In this document: positions 9,607-19,365 of the stretch, piece after piece | Layout: each line of letters starts with the position of its first letter | Position numbering within the stretch: position 1 is the first letter of the stretch | Source of the DNA: Mariniphaga sp. | GTDB lineage: Bacteria > Bacteroidota > Bacteroidia > Bacteroidales > Prolixibacteraceae | Length of the DNA stretch: 64,000 nt | Assembly (NCBI GenBank): GCA_024636975.1 | Contig: JAGXGA010000053.1 | Coordinates: 124,001 to 188,000, forward strand | Direction: 5' to 3' | Translations under genes and position numbers: made by a program | Notes under the pieces: generated by a model | Told to the model about the DNA's origin: nothing | The model's database searches: none | The model's input: only the letters and a program-made list of their open reading frames with translations

Positions 9607-10491
9607 ATGAATAAACAATTAAAATCATTTATATTTTTCCTGCTGGCAGTATTTGTTCTTGCTTGTCAGGAGGAAGTTGTGAAGGAAGATTATGAAATTC
9701 TGGATCCATCAAAATCTCCTTCTGTTACAACAGGCGAACCGGTACAAATTAGTTCGAACTTTGCTGTTCTCAGCGGAACAAGCCAGGGCGATAATGTTGA
9801 AAAAGGTATTCTTTTGGCAGATAATGCTGAATTGAATTCGGCTTCTGTTTTCACAGTTAGTTCTGAGGATGAACTCCAGGTACGTGCATCCGGATTAGCT
9901 CCAAGTACACAATACTATTATGCCGCATTTGGAGTTAGCGCTGAAGGAGGATCTTCTGTTGGTGAAGTAAAATCGTTTACTACCCTGGAAGGTGTGGTGG
10001 AATTCGTCATCAATTATGAGACTTCTTCAGTTGAAGACTGGGAGAATGGCGGCTTCGAAACCATCGATATGGATGGCGACGGAGAAGATTGGGGCCTTAC
10101 CTACTATGATGAAGCTGCAGGGCAGGTTGCTTATGCATCCTATTCATGGTCAGGAAGTCCATTAACTCCTGAGAACTACCTGGTGTTTCCTGAAATGCAG
10201 TTTAACGGTAAATTTGGAGTGTTTAACTTCACCATTCAGGCAGGTGATCCGGATTGGTTTGCCGAAAAAGTGAAACTTGTTGTTTCTGCTCAGCCAATCA
10301 CAGCTGAGAATGCACGTGAAGCTGAGGTAATTTATACTCATACTCTTGAAAATGGCAATATGTATACAGCTTCAGTAGATGTGCCGGCAACATATGAGGG
10401 AAGTCCAGTCTATTTTGCTTTAGTTCATACGGAAGTAACCGATAATTATGTTGTTTATTTCCTTGGAGCTAATTTTAGCTACGCCAAATAA
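9607..10491 (+). CDS. Surface lipoprotein at SusE/F position (FN3-like plus beta-sandwich)
   Basis: 294 residues. ATG 9607 is preferred over the TTG three codons earlier because it gives a clean lipoprotein signal ending VLAC. After a short linker there is an Ig/FN3-like domain (about 40-125, ending SSVGEVKSFTTLEG). The C-terminal half (about 130-294) resembles a choice-of-anchor-J / cleaved-adhesin beta-sandwich (DWENGGF, PENYLVFPEM). It occupies the slot usually filled by SusE/F-type surface glycan-binding proteins and probably helps capture the ligand of this SusCD pair. A strong terminator follows, which makes it the last gene of the first operon. Binding function is inferred from place and fold. 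Confidence 0.7.
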   Translation: MNKQLKSFIFFLLAVFVLACQEEVVKEDYEILDPSKSPSVTTGEPVQISSNFAVLSGTSQGDNVEKGILLADNAELNSASVFTVSSEDELQVRASGLAPSTQYYYAAFGVSAEGGSSVGEVKSFTTLEGVVEFVINYETSSVEDWENGGFETIDMDGDGEDWGLTYYDEAAGQVAYASYSWSGSPLTPENYLVFPEMQFNGKFGVFNFTIQAGDPDWFAEKVKLVVSAQPITAENAREAEVIYTHTLENGNMYTASVDVPATYEGSPVYFALVHTEVTDNYVVYFLGANFSYAK

Positions 10492-10514
10492 ACAAACTAC
10501 AATATTGAAATGAA

Positions 10515-10539
10515 AGGCTGTCGAAAGACAGCCTTTTTT
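10515..10539 (+). terminator. Intrinsic terminator of first SusCD operon
   Basis: AGGCTGTC and GACAGCCT form a perfect 8-bp stem with a GAAA tetraloop, followed by a run of T. It lies 23 bp after the lipoprotein stop and separates the two SusCD operons. Confidence 0.92.
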
Positions 10540-10642
10540 ATTAAAAAAAATGTCAATTTATGTATATACAAAAGCCACATTCCACCTTTTTAACTATTTT
10601 AGTGCCACAATTGGAGGAGAGAACTAAGCTAAAGGCAAATCT

Positions 10643-13600
10643 ATGGGGAAGCATTTAATATTGTTCCTTGTTATTATATTAATAAATGTGGCAGTTGATG
10701 CCCAGACTAAATCTGTTGTTGGAACGGTTAGTACATCTGCAAACGGGAGACCATTAACCGGAGTATCGGTAATGGCCAAGGGCACAGCAGCAGGAACTGT
10801 TACCAACAGCGACGGATATTATGAATTGCAGATTCCTGCCCAGTCACAATACCTTGTATTTTCTTATGTTGGAATGAAAACAACAGAATTGTCAGTTGAC
10901 AGTGAGGTTGTTAATGCTGTACTTGAGCCTGATTTAATTGGTCTGAGCGAAGTTGTTGTTATTGCATATGGCGCTACCCAAAGGCAACAGTTTACCGGTT
11001 CGGTGAGCACTGTTAATTCTGAACAGCTCGGGCGGTTCCAGGCTGCCGATTTGTCCAGTGTGCTGCAAGGACTAGCATCAGGAGTATATACTACCGGAGC
11101 AAGCGGGCAACCGGGTGAAGGAGATGATATCAGAATCCGTGGTTTTAGTACTTTCGGCAATGCCAGTCCCCATATTGTGCTTGATGGTTTTCCTTACGAC
11201 GGTAACATGAATGCCATCCCGCTTTCGGATATTGAATCGGTTACTGTACTAAAAGATGCACCTGCGACAGCTTTATACGGCTCACGTGCTGCAAACGGGG
11301 TTGTAATTGTAACCACCAAACAGGGCAGGGAAGGTTCTTCAGGGCTGGATGTAAAAATGAGTTATGGTTTAGTTGACAGGGCATTGTCAGGCTATGAAAC
11401 TGTTTCCCCTTCACAATATTACGAAATGCAATGGGAAGGCTTGAAGTATACATTAACCAACGGAAAAAATCCGCCTGCTGATCCTGCTAAAAAAGCAAGT
11501 GAGCAATTGGTACCAAAGCTGGGCGGTTACAATGCATTCAATGTGCCGGATAATGAACTAATAGGAAGTGATGGAAAAATTAATTCCAATGCCCGGTTAT
11601 TATGGAACGATAAATGGCAAAAGGAGGCTTTAAATACAGGTAAGCGTCGGGAAATTATTTTAAATGCCCATGGAGGTTCTGCAAAATCAAAGTTTTTTTT
11701 ATCGGGGTCCCTTCTCGATGAAAAAGGAATTATAAAAGCTTCCGGATATAAACGATACTCAGCGAGAGCAAATGTTTCTTCCCGGTTAACTGATTATATT
11801 ACTGCCGGAATTCATTTTTCCGGCTCAATATCCGAACAAAACTATCCCGAATCCGGTCCGACATCATTGCTGAACCCTTTTCGGGTAATAGAGCTGATTG
11901 CTCCAATATATCCGGTTTATTTGTACGACAGAGACGGCATTTTGCAAACAGGTGATACAGGTGAAAAGCTTTACGATTATGGGACAGAATATGGCCGGGC
12001 GCGATCCTATGCTTTTAATCAGAATGTTCTTGGTACGCTTGAGCTAAATGAAACGCTCTATAAAAACGATGTCTTTACCATGCGTTCCTTTATTGATTTT
12101 GAGTTGGCTGAAGGCTTAACGTTTAAATCTTCTTTAAGTGCCGATCATTATACATTTACGGGGTTGACACATCAAAATATGAAGTATGGAAGTGGTCAGA
12201 GCTTTAATGGTCGTACTAACCGTGAAACCTGGCGTACGGTTTCGTACACAGCCAACCAGATGCTTCAACTTACCCGAACCCTTGGTGAACACTCTATGCA
12301 GGCATTTGCTGCGCACGAAAATTACAGCTATAAGTTTAACATGCTTACTGCTACCCGTTCTGGTTTTCAGTTCCCGGAACAGGTGGAACTTGATGGCGCT
12401 TCCGTTAGCGAAGGATCAGGATCGTATGAAGACAACTACCGTATAGAAAGCTATTTTGGTAAGGTTGATTATGCATATAACGACCGGTATTTTGCCAGCT
12501 TTAATTTCCGTACCGACGGGAATTCCCGTTTTGCCCGTAACGTTCGCTGGGGAAATTTTTGGGGAGCAGGTCTTGCATGGCTGCTTACAGAGGAGGAATT
12601 TTTAAACGATCTAAACGGAATAAGTTCATTAAAGCTTAAAGTAAGTTATGGTGAACAGGGAAATGATAAGATCGGATCGTATTATGGGTACCAGGGATTG
12701 TATCAGATGGGTATGAATAACCTTGATTACCCCGGGGCTATTGCCAGCCGGATTGCTACACCGGACCTTACATGGGAATCGCTGAGATCATTTAACGTTG
12801 GTGCTGAGCTGGCGCTGAACGAACGTTTTGCATTTAATATCGAATACTATATCAGGGAAAATAACGATCTTCTGTTTGAGAAACCACTACCTCCATCTGT
12901 CGGATTTACATACATTGATGCCAACGTTGCCCGGCTTTCAAATACAGGAATAGACCTGGAAATGAAAGGCTTGCTTTTGAATGCACAATCATTAAAGTGG
13001 TTAATGGAGGTAAACCTGGGGCACTTTACAAATGAAATCAGGGAACTGCCACAGGATTTTATAATTACAGGCAATAAGCGCTGGGAGGTGGGCCGGTCGA
13101 TTTACGATTTCTACATTGAGGAGTATGCCGGTGTGAATCCTGAAACGGGGAAGTCGCAATGGTATTATAATATACCTGAGGTAGATGCCGGTGGAAATCC
13201 CCTTACTGATGCTGATGGTAATTCAGTTTATGCTGAAGAACGGGGAATAACTGAAAATTTTAATAATGCATCAAGGTATTATACAGGTTCAGCCATCCCT
13301 GATCTGTTTGGTGGGGTAAACAACACACTTTCGTTTTTGGGATTCGATTTATCAGTGCTGGCAACTTTTGGGGTAGGGGGAAAAGTGTTTGACAACCCTT
13401 ATCAATATCTCATGCATTCCGGATTGATTGGATACAATTTACATACTGATGTGTTGAACCGTTGGACGACCGATAGCCGGAACACTGAAGTTCCTGTATT
13501 TGATGGTGATCAGCTGGCAAACAGGCGTTCAACCCGTTTTTTGGCAAATGCCGATTACCTGACCCTGCGGAACGCTATCCTGGGATATCAGATTCCTGTT

Positions 13601-13774
13601 GCGCTGGTTTCACAGTTAAACATTAAGAGCATTAAACTGAAACTTAAAGCCGATAACCTGTTTATGCTCACTGCACGCAAAGGGCTGGTCCCGATGCAGT
13701 CTTTTGAAGGTTCAATGCAAACGCAATATGTTCCTGTGCGTACTGTTTCTTTAGGTTTTGATGTTCGTTTTTAA
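10643..13774 (+). CDS. Second SusC/RagA-family TonB-dependent transporter
   Basis: 1043 residues with a Sec signal (ending VDAQ), a CarboxypepD_reg-like domain (about 24-105), a plug (IRGFSTFGNASPHIVLDGFPYDG, then IESVTVLKDAPATALYGSRA) and a barrel. It has nearly the same length and domain order as the first SusC. Local blocks match well (for example AYGTTKKSSFTGS against AYGATQRQQFTGS), so the two loci look like an old tandem duplication. The susD partner starts 10 bp later. A terminator upstream gives this pair its own promoter, and the two pairs may import related but different ligands. Confidence 0.95.
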   Translation: MGKHLILFLVIILINVAVDAQTKSVVGTVSTSANGRPLTGVSVMAKGTAAGTVTNSDGYYELQIPAQSQYLVFSYVGMKTTELSVDSEVVNAVLEPDLIGLSEVVVIAYGATQRQQFTGSVSTVNSEQLGRFQAADLSSVLQGLASGVYTTGASGQPGEGDDIRIRGFSTFGNASPHIVLDGFPYDGNMNAIPLSDIESVTVLKDAPATALYGSRAANGVVIVTTKQGREGSSGLDVKMSYGLVDRALSGYETVSPSQYYEMQWEGLKYTLTNGKNPPADPAKKASEQLVPKLGGYNAFNVPDNELIGSDGKINSNARLLWNDKWQKEALNTGKRREIILNAHGGSAKSKFFLSGSLLDEKGIIKASGYKRYSARANVSSRLTDYITAGIHFSGSISEQNYPESGPTSLLNPFRVIELIAPIYPVYLYDRDGILQTGDTGEKLYDYGTEYGRARSYAFNQNVLGTLELNETLYKNDVFTMRSFIDFELAEGLTFKSSLSADHYTFTGLTHQNMKYGSGQSFNGRTNRETWRTVSYTANQMLQLTRTLGEHSMQAFAAHENYSYKFNMLTATRSGFQFPEQVELDGASVSEGSGSYEDNYRIESYFGKVDYAYNDRYFASFNFRTDGNSRFARNVRWGNFWGAGLAWLLTEEEFLNDLNGISSLKLKVSYGEQGNDKIGSYYGYQGLYQMGMNNLDYPGAIASRIATPDLTWESLRSFNVGAELALNERFAFNIEYYIRENNDLLFEKPLPPSVGFTYIDANVARLSNTGIDLEMKGLLLNAQSLKWLMEVNLGHFTNEIRELPQDFIITGNKRWEVGRSIYDFYIEEYAGVNPETGKSQWYYNIPEVDAGGNPLTDADGNSVYAEERGITENFNNASRYYTGSAIPDLFGGVNNTLSFLGFDLSVLATFGVGGKVFDNPYQYLMHSGLIGYNLHTDVLNRWTTDSRNTEVPVFDGDQLANRRSTRFLANADYLTLRNAILGYQIPVALVSQLNIKSIKLKLKADNLFMLTARKGLVPMQSFEGSMQTQYVPVRTVSLGFDVRF

Positions 13775-13784
13775 TTGAATAGAA

Positions 13785-15224
13785 ATGAAAAAAATATTCT
13801 TATATATTGGTATCCTTTCCATTTTTGCAGTTTCCTGTGATGACAGTTACCTTGAAACAAATCCCACCAATCAGGTGACTAACCAGGTAATCCTTACAAC
13901 AATTGATGGGTTACAAACAATATTTGATGGTGTTTTGCGCGATATGCGCTATCAGCATTCATCAATGCACAGCCAGTTTGGAGTGAAATCAGCAGATCTG
14001 GTTTCAGACTTAATGGGGGAAGATATGGTTGTGGAGAAGTTTAATTGGTTTGGTGCCGATTATCGGTTCGAAGACCATGGGGCTAAAGGATACCGTTCTG
14101 CATACAACTGGACTTTGTTTTACCGGATGATATTTAATCTTAATGAAATTATTAACCATATTGATAATGCAGCGACTGAAAATGAGGTACAGCGAAAGCA
14201 TCTAAAGGCACAGGCGCTGGCCCTGCGTGCGTGGTCTTATTTTCAGTTGATACAGCTTTATCAGTTCACTTATATTGGAAATGAAGATGCTCCCGGGGTT
14301 CCTGTTTATACTGAGGCTACTATAACCGGGAATTCACGCAGCAGCGTTTCACTAGTATATGGGCAGATTACCGATGATCTGGATGAAGCAGTGCTGCTTT
14401 TTGAGGAAAGTAATTTATCGCGCCGACATATTTCTAATCTCAATATAAATGTAGCAAAGGGGATTTACGCAAGGGTTGCTTTAGTAATGGGAGAATGGGA
14501 ACTTGCAGCTGAAATGGCTTTAGGAGCAAGAGAAGGGTATACTGTTATGACTGCAGAAGAATACAGTACAGGATTTGATGATTACACTCAACAAAACTGG
14601 ATCTGGGGCCTGGAAGTGAATGCTGAACAGTCAACCACATTTGCATCATGGGTTTCGCATGTCGACTGGTCGGTAGGAGGTTATGCAGGATACGGATTAA
14701 GCAGAAAATCTGTTAGCAGCGAACTGTTTAACCTAATTGCAGATGGAGATGTAAGGAAAGAGTTAATTGATACAACTTTTATATCCGGTACATTCCGGCC
14801 AAACAAATTTTTGGCAGGAGGAGATAAAGGATTTAATGCTGACCTGGTATTAATGCGGCCCGAAGAAATGTTGCTCATTGAAGCAGAAGCATTGGTAAGG
14901 TTGAACGAAGATGACAAATCCCAGGCGTTGTTAAAGCAGTTACGGGACCAGAGGATGCCTGAACCTGTTGTTGTAAATGCCACAGGTGAGCCGCTTTTAG
15001 AAGAAATACTTCTGGAACGGCGCATAGAACTATGGGGTGAAGGATTTGGCCTTACCGATATCAAACGTCTGAAGCGAGGCATCGATCGTACCAACAGTAA
15101 CCATAAACCTGCTGTGGCAGGAATAATGGTTCTGGACGCAGGATCTCCTCTGTTCAACTTTCAGATTCCGCAACTGGAAATCGACAGCAATCCGAACATA
15201 AGCGAAGCAGATCAAAATCCGTAA
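13785..15224 (+). CDS. Second SusD/RagB-family lipoprotein
   Basis: 479 residues with a lipobox ending AVSC and the SusD fold throughout: KAQALALRAWSYFQLIQL, EEMLLIEAEALVRL and RRIELWGEGFGLTDIKRLKRG. It is paralogous to the first SusD (both carry a conserved MGEDMV/MGENMV-(V/Q)-(E/Q)K-(F/S)-(N/H)WF block and end with a short hydrophilic tail). It is 35 residues shorter and has no third lipoprotein gene behind it. It partners the SusC directly upstream. Confidence 0.93.
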   Translation: MKKIFLYIGILSIFAVSCDDSYLETNPTNQVTNQVILTTIDGLQTIFDGVLRDMRYQHSSMHSQFGVKSADLVSDLMGEDMVVEKFNWFGADYRFEDHGAKGYRSAYNWTLFYRMIFNLNEIINHIDNAATENEVQRKHLKAQALALRAWSYFQLIQLYQFTYIGNEDAPGVPVYTEATITGNSRSSVSLVYGQITDDLDEAVLLFEESNLSRRHISNLNINVAKGIYARVALVMGEWELAAEMALGAREGYTVMTAEEYSTGFDDYTQQNWIWGLEVNAEQSTTFASWVSHVDWSVGGYAGYGLSRKSVSSELFNLIADGDVRKELIDTTFISGTFRPNKFLAGGDKGFNADLVLMRPEEMLLIEAEALVRLNEDDKSQALLKQLRDQRMPEPVVVNATGEPLLEEILLERRIELWGEGFGLTDIKRLKRGIDRTNSNHKPAVAGIMVLDAGSPLFNFQIPQLEIDSNPNISEADQNP

Positions 15225-15313
15225 GCCGTTTTTAAATGTAAAGACGTGATTTTTAGCTGTTGTTATATTATCCCTTCGACAGCTTAATGCAGCCTTTGTT
15301 TAAAGCGCAATCT

Positions 15314-16180
15314 CTAATCATATATGTGTTGGTCATTAGCCGGGCCGCAATCGCAGTCGTGGTGTAGTCCCTTTTCATATTGCTGCAATGCAAGCAGGCT
15401 CATTCCCATGTTGGAAAATCCTCCGTCATTAAACAGGTTCTGCATGGTTACCTTGCGGGTGAGGTCGGAGAACAGGGTGATGCAATAGTCGGCACATTCA
15501 TCGGCCGTTGCATTTCCAAGGGGAGACATGCGCTCGGCAAAATCGAGCAGGCGGTCGAACCCTTTTACTCCACTGCCTGCAGTTGTAACAGTCGGTGATT
15601 GTGAAATCGTGTTAATCCTTACACGCCTTTCCCGGCCATAGATGTATCCAAAACTGCGTGCTATCGATTCTAACAGTGCTTTGGCATCGGCCATATCGTT
15701 GTATCCGAAAAAAGTACGTTGAGCCGCAACATAAGATAATGCCACCACTGAGCCCCATTCATTTAAAGCATCCATTTTCCTGGCCGTCTGGAGTACCTTG
15801 TGAAATGAAACTGCGGAAATATCGAGTGTTTTATTTAAGTAGTTATAGTCGAGATCGCTGTAATGACGTTCTTTCCTTACGTTCGGAGACATGCCAATTG
15901 AGTGGAGTATAAAGTCGATTTTACCTCCAAAATGATCAATGGATTGCGTGAACAGATTACTTAAATCCTCCATGTTGGTGGCATCGGCAGGTATCGCTAT
16001 GGTACCAAGTTTCTCCGCCAGTTGCTGTGTCTCACCCATCCGCATGGCTACGGAGGTATTGGTTAAGGTTAATTGTGCACCTTCTTCGTGTGCGCGTACT
16101 GCTACTTTCCAGGCAATTGAATCAGGATTTAATGCACCAAATACAATTCCCTTTTTTCCTTTAAGTAAATTAAAACTCAT
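15314..16180 (-). CDS. fabI: Enoyl-[acyl-carrier-protein] reductase FabI
   Basis: 288 residues of the short-chain dehydrogenase fold, reducing trans-2-enoyl-ACP with NAD(P)H in the last step of each fatty-acid elongation round. The FabI signature is present: GALNPDSIAW near the N terminus binds the dinucleotide, and Tyr150, Tyr160 and Lys167 (Y-x6-K, in GYNDMADAK) are the catalytic set. SPTVTTAGSGVKGF matches the substrate-binding loop. It has a C-terminal extension beyond the E. coli length (262) ending in a His/Cys-rich tail HHDCDCGPAND, which could bind metal or be structural. A TAnnTTTG promoter element lies just upstream. It is a single gene on its strand. Confidence 0.95.
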   Translation of the reverse strand: MSFNLLKGKKGIVFGALNPDSIAWKVAVRAHEEGAQLTLTNTSVAMRMGETQQLAEKLGTIAIPADATNMEDLSNLFTQSIDHFGGKIDFILHSIGMSPNVRKERHYSDLDYNYLNKTLDISAVSFHKVLQTARKMDALNEWGSVVALSYVAAQRTFFGYNDMADAKALLESIARSFGYIYGRERRVRINTISQSPTVTTAGSGVKGFDRLLDFAERMSPLGNATADECADYCITLFSDLTRKVTMQNLFNDGGFSNMGMSLLALQQYEKGLHHDCDCGPANDQHIYD

Positions 16181-16207
16181 GGTATTTTTATTCTGAAATT
16201 AGAGCTG

Positions 16208-16215
16208 CAAAGTTA
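16208..16215 (-). promoter_or_regulatory. fabI -7 promoter element
   Basis: On the minus strand this reads TAACTTTG, an exact match to the Bacteroidota -7 consensus TAnnTTTG, 28 bp before the fabI ATG. No clear TTTG is seen at -33. Confidence 0.55.
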
Positions 16216-16353
16216 ATTGAGTTTAAATAAATATATAATGTGAAGACATGTTTCCTTGTTAAAAACCTACATCATTAACCATTTTGTTCAAATATTGTTC
16301 GTATACGTTCTAAAAATTCAATGTTAACTCTATTTGAAATGATTTTAAATAAT

Positions 16354-16385
16354 TTTGCAGGTTTAAGAAATCAGTTCTATATTTG
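16354..16385 (+). promoter_or_regulatory. Promoter of methionine operon leader
   Basis: TTTG (16354-16357), a 20-bp spacer, then TATATTTG (16378-16385) fit the Bacteroidota -33/-7 promoter. Transcription would start near 16392, about 17 nt before a 32-codon leader ORF and 200 nt before the first large gene. This supports a long regulatory leader. Confidence 0.75.
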
Positions 16386-16408
16386 CAGATAACAAAACGG
16401 TAGCAAAA

Positions 16409-16507
16409 ATGAATTTATTAATTAAACATACTTTACAAATGGCTGGGGGAAATTCTTTTTCCCTCCCTCAATTCATTTTGCCGTCATCTTTTATGACTAT
16501 GCGCTAG
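16409..16507 (+). CDS. Putative attenuator leader peptide (32 aa) ending in Met-Thr-Met-Arg
   Basis: ATG to TAG, 32 codons, beginning MNLLIKH and ending SSFMTMR. It begins just after the predicted transcription start. Two Met codons and one Thr codon lie in the last four positions, immediately before a hairpin whose 5' arm overlaps the stop codon. Downstream are aspartokinase-like, MetY and MetA genes, all of the Asp-derived Met/Thr branch. This is the arrangement of a ribosome-mediated attenuator that senses charged Met (or Thr) tRNA. A second hairpin inside the ORF (16445-16452 with 16458-16465) could compete. Regulation is inferred from layout only. Confidence 0.6.
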   Translation: MNLLIKHTLQMAGGNSFSLPQFILPSSFMTMR

Positions 16508-16540
16508 CCTTCTTTTGGTGGGTTCCCACTGACTGAAGGC
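16507..16540 (+). promoter_or_regulatory. Leader hairpin after the Met leader peptide
   Basis: Outer arms GCCTTC (16507-16512) and GAAGGC (16535-16540) enclose inner arms GTGG (16518-16521) and CCAC (16526-16529). The 5' arm starts at the last base of the leader stop codon, so a ribosome paused on the final Met codons would block it. There is no T-run after it, so it is not a plain intrinsic terminator. It could be an anti-terminator, a Rho-linked element or a translational control stem. Confidence 0.55.
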
Positions 16541-16590
16541 ATACAATATACAGCGTTAATAAATCAAAGTTTTATTTCTTTTTATACATT

Positions 16591-17943
16591 ATGTCGAATC
16601 ATGTAGTTCGATTAAGTGGCAGCCAGGCTGGCAATGTCGCATCGATTAAAAAATTAATTACCTGGTTAAACAGGTACAATGGGCCTAAGTTTCTTGTTGT
16701 TTCAGCTATTCCCGATATATTGAATACAATTCAAAAGGCTGTTGGGAATGTTTATGATACGGATACAGAAAGGTTACCCGATAAGTTTTATTCGATTTTC
16801 AAGGCACATACAGGACTTACCCCTGCTTCAAGTTATGTGAACCAGGTTGAGCAGGTGACCGCAATATTGACCGGTATACGAATAATAGGCGACTATTCGA
16901 ATTCATTAAAAGACCAGTTATCGGGTTACAGTGAAAAACTGACAGCTGAGATATTTAAAGTAATGTTTAATTCCGCAGGTACAGATGCAAATATTCTATT
17001 ACCAGAAAATATCGGACTAAAAGCAACTGATGATTACGGAAATGCTACTTTTCTTTCGGTCGACAAACAAATGTTGTCGGAGCTTCCAGCCGGAAATTAC
17101 GTGATTCCCGGCTCATATGGCATAACAGAACATGGGAAAATTTCACGTGCCGGAAGAACGGCCGCCGATTACACTGCTGCTTTTTTAACAAAGGAGCTTG
17201 ATGCCGGTAAGCTGGAACTTTGGGGTATCGATCAAGCTTTTCGAAGGGCTGACCCTGAAATCGTTCCCGATGCATCACAAATAGGCAGGCTTACCTATTC
17301 AGAAGCAAGTGAGCTGGCCTACTTCGATCATTTTTCTTTCCATCCACGCACAGTGGAGCCGTTAGAAAACAGGCATATCCCTATTTATATTATGAATACC
17401 GGCCCTGAAGAAGGGAAAGTAGATACCATAATTAATACCGAAACTTTTGTTGAAGATCAGATTGTTAAAAGTGTAGCCTGTTCTGAAGATGTTTCCTTAC
17501 TTCGGTTAAACGGTCCCGGGGTAGGGCTCAAGCCTGGTATACTTGCAAAAGTTACTTCACGGCTGAATGAAGCAGGTATTAATATTAAATCGGTAATTAC
17601 CTCCCAGATTTCAATCAATTTCCTGTTGGAAAAGGAAACAGGCGAAAAGGCTCTCAATCTTATCCGTCAGCTTGGTTTTTCTTCTGTAAAAGAGATATCG
17701 GTTATTGATGATGTTTCATTAATTGGGGTGGTAGGCCATGGTATGCAACAAAGTTATGGAGTTTCGGCTAAAATTTTCGGAGCAGTGGCCCAGCATAAAA
17801 TTAATGTTGTGCTAAGCGGGTCAGGAGCCTCCGACCTGGTCAGTTACCTGGTAGTAAAATCGTCTGACAAGGAAAAGAGTGTCAGGGAAATTTATAATGC
17901 ATTTTTTAACGTCCAAGTACCATCACTGGAAATCATTAACTAA
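16591..17943 (+). CDS. Aspartokinase homologue with degenerate active site
   Basis: 450 residues: an amino-acid-kinase domain (about 1-285) and two C-terminal ACT domains (about 300-450; LLRLNGPGVGLKPGILAKV, then IGVVGHGMQQSYGVSAKIFGA), as in the kinase half of ThrA but without homoserine dehydrogenase. It aligns along its length, yet key sites differ: the N-terminal KFGGTS is RLSGSQ (residues 7-12), the GRGGSD loop is GRTAAD (188-193), and the WTDVDG segment is WGIDQA (211-216). HPRTVEP and YSEASELAYF are kept. It may be an inactive, ligand-sensing relative rather than a working aspartate kinase. It is first in the metY-metA operon, with metY 18 bp downstream. Confidence 0.8.
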   Translation: MSNHVVRLSGSQAGNVASIKKLITWLNRYNGPKFLVVSAIPDILNTIQKAVGNVYDTDTERLPDKFYSIFKAHTGLTPASSYVNQVEQVTAILTGIRIIGDYSNSLKDQLSGYSEKLTAEIFKVMFNSAGTDANILLPENIGLKATDDYGNATFLSVDKQMLSELPAGNYVIPGSYGITEHGKISRAGRTAADYTAAFLTKELDAGKLELWGIDQAFRRADPEIVPDASQIGRLTYSEASELAYFDHFSFHPRTVEPLENRHIPIYIMNTGPEEGKVDTIINTETFVEDQIVKSVACSEDVSLLRLNGPGVGLKPGILAKVTSRLNEAGINIKSVITSQISINFLLEKETGEKALNLIRQLGFSSVKEISVIDDVSLIGVVGHGMQQSYGVSAKIFGAVAQHKINVVLSGSGASDLVSYLVVKSSDKEKSVREIYNAFFNVQVPSLEIIN

Positions 17944-17946
17944 TAA

Positions 17947-19266
<1,320 letters not shown>

Positions 19267-19290
19267 TTTATAAGCATAATATTAAATTGC

Positions 19291-19334
19291 AGAAAGAAAC
19301 AGTGAGGAGGCTGCAAATAGTGGCTTTCTCACTG
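19291..19334 (+). promoter_or_regulatory. Structured leader before metA with two exclusive stems
   Basis: In the 99-bp metY-metA gap, CAGTGAG (19300-19306) can pair with CTCACTG (19328-19334), while AGAAAG (19291-19296) can pair with CTTTCT (19324-19329). The two stems overlap at 19328-19329 and cannot fully form together. It may tune metA expression or be a processing site. No known riboswitch is recognised. Confidence 0.35.
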
Positions 19335-19365
19335 CTTGTTATTCAAATTATTAACAGAATAGAAA

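Noticed and set aside
16507-16540. Plain intrinsic terminator for the Met leader
   Set aside because: No T-run follows the hairpin.
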